Positions 52,887 to 55,917 of a DNA stretch of 55,917 nucleotides are shown piece by piece. The DNA comes from Bacillus massilioanorexius (lineage in GTDB: Bacteria > Bacillota > Bacilli > Bacillales > DSM-1321): assembly GCF_902374955.1 (NCBI RefSeq), contig NZ_CABKRX010000059.1:1-55917 (forward strand), in the 5' to 3' direction. How positions within the stretch are numbered: the first letter of the stretch is position 1; each line of letters begins with the position of its first letter. A model generated the notes under the pieces. It did no database searches and was not told the DNA's origin. It worked only from the letters and a program-made list of their open reading frames with translations. Position numbers and translations under genes: made by a program.

Positions 52887-53903
52887 CTATATGAGTTTTA
52901 ACAGTTCTTTTATAATCGCTGTTAGGAAGATATTTGCTAATGCTAATGGAAGCAAGACCTTCCAACCAAACTCCATTAAATGATCGGCTCGTATTCGCGG
53001 GAATGAAGCTCGAATCCATATTAATACAAACACTACAATACTAAACTTCAGAGCAAACCAAATGGCTCCCGGAATAAAATCAAGAAACGGTAGTGGCAGC
53101 CAACCACCCAAAAATAAAACCGTGGTTAAAGCACTCATTGCAAATAAATATACGTATTCCGCTAACATAAAGAACGCCCAGCGAAAACCTGAATATTCAG
53201 TGTGAAAGCCTGCTACTAGCTCTGATTCGGCTTCCGGCAAATCGAAAGGCGTTCGATTTAACTCGGCAACTGACGCAATCACAAAAATAATAAAAGCCAA
53301 TGGTTGCAAAACAATAAACCAATAATTTTCCTGAGCAGCTACAATTTCATTTAAATTTAAGCTTCCTGTCAACAAAACGATACCAACTACTGACATAACA
53401 AGTGGAATTTCATATGATATCATCTGAGCAGCAGCTCGCATGCCTCCCAAAAGAGCATATTTATTATTTGAAGCCCAGCTTCCCATTACGATTCCTACTG
53501 TCGTAACACCTGATACGGCAATATAATATAGTAGTCCAATTCCGATATCAGCAAATTGAAAGCGATCTGTAAATGGAATCGTCGCTAACACCATAAAAGC
53601 AGGAGCAAAAGCAATAACAGGTGCCAAAATAAATAATGGGCGATCTGCTAGTTTTGGTATAACATCTTCTTTAATTAAAAGCTTTAATACGTCTGCTACT
53701 GTTTGTAATAGTCCCCAACGCCCTCCAACATGGCTAGGTCCATAACGTAACTGCATAAATCCCATTACTTTACGCTCCGATAGAATCGCGAATGTAACAA
53801 AGCCTAATAATACTAATAAGAAAGCTGTTGCTAGTACAAAGAACACCATAAAATTCATAATACCAGCCTGTGAATGTATTAAATTTTCTATCATTTTAGC
53901 CAT
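52887..53903 (-). CDS. nuoH: NADH-quinone oxidoreductase subunit H
   Basis: A 338-residue membrane subunit forming the quinone chamber, with about eight membrane segments. The signature SVAELNRTPFDLPEAESELV and GFHTEYSG is intact. The frame overlaps the end of nuoD by eight bases. An ATG three codons in (MIENLIHS) is an alternative start with better RBS spacing. nuoH directly follows nuoD, so nuoE, nuoF and nuoG are absent from the usual slot. Confidence 0.95.
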   Translation of the reverse strand: MAKMIENLIHSQAGIMNFMVFFVLATAFLLVLLGFVTFAILSERKVMGFMQLRYGPSHVGGRWGLLQTVADVLKLLIKEDVIPKLADRPLFILAPVIAFAPAFMVLATIPFTDRFQFADIGIGLLYYIAVSGVTTVGIVMGSWASNNKYALLGGMRAAAQMISYEIPLVMSVVGIVLLTGSLNLNEIVAAQENYWFIVLQPLAFIIFVIASVAELNRTPFDLPEAESELVAGFHTEYSGFRWAFFMLAEYVYLFAMSALTTVLFLGGWLPLPFLDFIPGAIWFALKFSIVVFVLIWIRASFPRIRADHLMEFGWKVLLPLALANIFLTAIIKELLKLI

Positions 53904-54996
53904 CTACCTCCCCTAGAACAATATCAATTGCTCCTAGAATGGCAATTAAATTAGCGATATTTTCACCTACCAAAAGCTTCGGGAGAATTTGCAAATTATA
54001 AAAGGATGGTCTCCGAAATTTTAGACGGTAGGGCTCTTTTTTCCCAACACTCGAAATATAACAACCTATTTCTCCTCGAGGTGCCTCGATTCTCACAAAA
54101 GCTTCTCCCGCAGGAGCCTTTATGACCTTTGGAACTTTACCTATTATTGGCCCATCAACCGGAAATTGCTCAACTGCTTGCTCAATAATTCGAAGAGATT
54201 GCTCTATTTCTTCTATACGACAATGATAGCGAGCCCACGCATCTCCTTCACTTCTCGTTGGAATATCAAAATCAAAGCGATCATAAATACTATACGGAGC
54301 ATCTTTTCGTAGATCATAGTCTACACCCGTACTTCTTAAATTGGCACCACTTAGAGAATAATGAAATGCATCTTCCTTCGTGTATATCCCAACCCCTTTA
54401 ATCCGGCTCATAAAAATTTCATTTCCAGTAACGAGTTCATGATAACCCTTTAACTGTTCTCTCATATACGGAACAAAATCCCGTACTTTCTCAATCCATC
54501 CATTTGGTGCATCCCACTTTACTCCACCTACACGCATATAGTTGAAGGTTAAACGAGCTCCTGATAATTCATTTAAAAGATTTAGAATCATCTCTCTTTC
54601 CCTAAATGCATAGAGAAATGGACTAATTGCTCCTAAATCTAATAAATACGTTCCCCACCATACTAAGTGACTAGCAATCCTGCCAAGTTCCATCGTTAAA
54701 ACACGCAAATATTCCGCTCTTTCAGGTATCTCTAGACCCATCATTGTTTCCACAGCATGACATAAAACATAATTATTCGTCATACCTGATAAATAATCTA
54801 ATCGATCTGTATATGGGATAATTTGAGTATATTGCAGGTTTTCAGCAAGCTTTTCTGTACCTCGATGTAAATAGCCTATAACAGGTGTTGCCTCAGTGAT
54901 AATTTCACCGTCTATTTTTACAACCAGACGAAAAACACCATGCGTACTAGGATGCTGAGGTCCTACATTCAATAGCATTTCTTCTGTGCGTATCAT
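53896..54996 (-). CDS. nuoD: NADH-quinone oxidoreductase subunit D (49-kDa type)
   Basis: A 366-residue peripheral subunit lining the quinone site. The N-terminal NVGPQHPSTHGVFRL, the TPVIGYLHRGTEKLAE motif and the C-terminal QILPKLLVGENIANLIAILG then DIVLGEVDG are all present. Four bases separate it from nuoC. Confidence 0.96.
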   Translation of the reverse strand: MIRTEEMLLNVGPQHPSTHGVFRLVVKIDGEIITEATPVIGYLHRGTEKLAENLQYTQIIPYTDRLDYLSGMTNNYVLCHAVETMMGLEIPERAEYLRVLTMELGRIASHLVWWGTYLLDLGAISPFLYAFREREMILNLLNELSGARLTFNYMRVGGVKWDAPNGWIEKVRDFVPYMREQLKGYHELVTGNEIFMSRIKGVGIYTKEDAFHYSLSGANLRSTGVDYDLRKDAPYSIYDRFDFDIPTRSEGDAWARYHCRIEEIEQSLRIIEQAVEQFPVDGPIIGKVPKVIKAPAGEAFVRIEAPRGEIGCYISSVGKKEPYRLKFRRPSFYNLQILPKLLVGENIANLIAILGAIDIVLGEVDG

Positions 54997-54999
54997 CTG

Positions 55000-55917
55000 T
55001 TACACCTCCACATCATACGGCTCATAATCTTTTCTTAGCGGATATCCAATCCATTCTTCTCCTAAAAGAATACGTTTTAAATTAGGATGATTTGTAAATT
55101 GAATGCCTAAAAGATCATATGCTTCACACTCAGGCCAATTTGCCCCTTCCCAAAGTGAAACTAAAGAAGTAATAACGGGGTGGTCATGATCCAGTTTGAC
55201 TTTTAATACAACTGATTGTTTAAACGCATATGAATATAAAAATACATAAATTTCGAAATAGGATTCATAGTCCGTTCCGTGTAACTCAGAGAGATAATTA
55301 AATAAAAGTTGGTCATGATGTTTTAATAGGCTTGCAATATCAAAATATGATTCAGGTTTTGCTACCAAGGTTGGTACATGCTTAGATAGCCTATTAATAT
55401 AACTCTCCTCTATTTTGTTTTCTCCTATATGTTTCTCAATTAAATGGAGATATTTATCTAACAATGGCTGATTCGGAGAATCCTCCATTTCTACTTCTGT
55501 TGAAATGGAAGTTTTGGATCCTTTGGCTAACGCTACTGCTTTCGCTTTTGCCGCTGCAACCGCTTTCAACTTTGCGTCGGCAACCGCTTTGGCTTTCTCG
55601 TCTACAGAACTGTCAGAAGTCGTTTCTCTGCTTTCCTTTTTTGACTTCGCTAATGCTGCTGCCTTTGCTTTTGCTGCTGCCACTGCTTTGGCCTTAGCTA
55701 ATGCTAGAGCTTCGGCTTTTTCATCTGTTGAGTCCTCTCTTTCTGACTCTTGCTCTTTGGCTTTCTGCTTCGCTAACGCTGCCGCTTTCGCTTTTGCTGC
55801 TGCCGCTGCTTTGGCCTTAGCTAATGCTAGAGCTTTGGCTTTTTCATCTGTTGAGTCCTCTCTTTCTGACTCTTGTTCTTTGGCTTTCTGCTTCGCTAAC
55901 GCTGCCGCTTTCGCTTT
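55000..55917 (-). CDS. nuoC: NADH-quinone oxidoreductase subunit C (30-kDa type), 5' end off-window, with Ala/Lys-rich repeat N terminus
   Basis: At least 305 residues are visible; the frame stays open to the window edge, so the start is beyond it. An internal GTG at 55683 is not the start, because the same frame continues upstream for 78 more codons. The C-terminal half (about 160 residues) is the normal NuoC fold, with EGANWPECEAYDLLGIQFT in two parts, HPNLKRILL and PLRKDYEP. Everything before it is a charged Ala/Lys/Glu-rich tandem repeat of 41 residues per unit (AKAKAAALAKQKAKEQESER and so on), expected to be helical. The repeat is not needed for the core fold and may be variable between strains. 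Confidence 0.92.
   Translation of the reverse strand, partial: KAKAAALAKQKAKEQESEREDSTDEKAKALALAKAKAAAAAKAKAAALAKQKAKEQESEREDSTDEKAEALALAKAKAVAAAKAKAAALAKSKKESRETTSDSSVDEKAKAVADAKLKAVAAAKAKAVALAKGSKTSISTEVEMEDSPNQPLLDKYLHLIEKHIGENKIEESYINRLSKHVPTLVAKPESYFDIASLLKHHDQLLFNYLSELHGTDYESYFEIYVFLYSYAFKQSVVLKVKLDHDHPVITSLVSLWEGANWPECEAYDLLGIQFTNHPNLKRILLGEEWIGYPLRKDYEPYDVEV
55548..55917 (-). repeat. 123-bp (41-codon) tandem repeat inside nuoC
   Basis: Copies of the AAAGCGAAAGCGGCAGCG-type start occur at 55917, 55794, 55671 and 55548, exactly 123 bases apart. The first two visible copies are almost identical at the DNA level (a few substitutions), the third is diverged and the fourth is partial. The array continues past the window edge. 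Confidence 0.92.

Noticed and set aside
55464..55697. 77-codon plus-strand ORF opposite the nuoC repeat
   Set aside because: Leu-rich antisense reading of the Ala/Lys repeat.
1..55917. rRNA, tRNA or CRISPR genes
   Set aside because: No tRNA cloverleaf, rRNA signature or regularly spaced palindromic repeat with unique spacers was recognised. The 21-bp array has 11-base spacers and is too short to be CRISPR.

Overview
The window is AT-rich, low-GC Gram-positive DNA from an endospore-forming, flagellated bacillus. It carries spoIIID, spoIIQ, spoIID, mbl, the flhO-flhP hook/rod genes, ywpF, ywmB, ywzB and an atypical nuo operon. Gene order across fabZ-flhP-flhO-mbl-spoIIID-spoIIQ-spoIID-murA-ywmB-ywzB-nuo follows the Bacillus chromosome. 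The abundance of SLH-anchored wall enzymes points to a Planococcaceae/Caryophanaceae-type or B. cereus-like relative, for example Psychrobacillus. That genus guess is inference only.

Left edge to 11.5 kb, all on the minus strand: the 5' part of an FMN riboswitch lies at the very edge, its gene off-window. Five secreted S-layer-homology (SLH) cell-wall enzymes follow, each with its own terminator: two paralogous glucosaminidases, an NlpC/P60 endopeptidase, a subtilisin-like protease and an Amidase_3 amidase. A CorA-like membrane protein comes next. A 21-bp, 7-codon repeat array sits after the protease gene. From 12 to 20 kb: ywqB-ywqA (SWIM protein and SNF2 helicase, plus strand), a short competence-type ssb preceded by two ComK-like boxes and followed by a small coiled-coil gene lacking a normal start codon, ywpF, a gene frameshifted at an A9 run, and an Asn/Asp-rich lipoprotein.

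From 20 to 37 kb: fabZ, an EpuA-like gene, flhP, flhO, mbl, spoIIID, a DnaQ-like exonuclease whose only well-placed start codon is AUA, a CBS/DUF294 nucleotidyltransferase, spoIIQ with a SigmaF-like promoter, a VanZ-like gene, an MFS transporter divergent from an AraC regulator, a small membrane protein, spoIID with a SigmaE-like promoter, murA, ywmB and ywzB.

From 37 to 44.3 kb: a complete, tightly overlapping trpEGDCFBA operon behind two tandem T-box leaders, both with UGG (Trp) specifiers. From 44.3 to 46 kb: an ECF sigma factor and its membrane anti-sigma factor. From 46.6 kb to the right edge: nuoN-M-L-K-J-I-H-D-C, an eleven-subunit-type operon in which nuoD abuts nuoH, so the NADH module nuoEFG is not in its usual place. 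nuoC is cut by the window edge and carries a tandem 41-residue Ala/Lys-rich repeat at its N terminus.

The items most worth checking are the two AUA-start candidates, the nuoC repeat, the A9 frameshift, the tandem ComK-like boxes, the tandem T-boxes, the 21-bp array and a family of related intergenic hairpins. No rRNA, tRNA, CRISPR array or intact insertion sequence was recognised.
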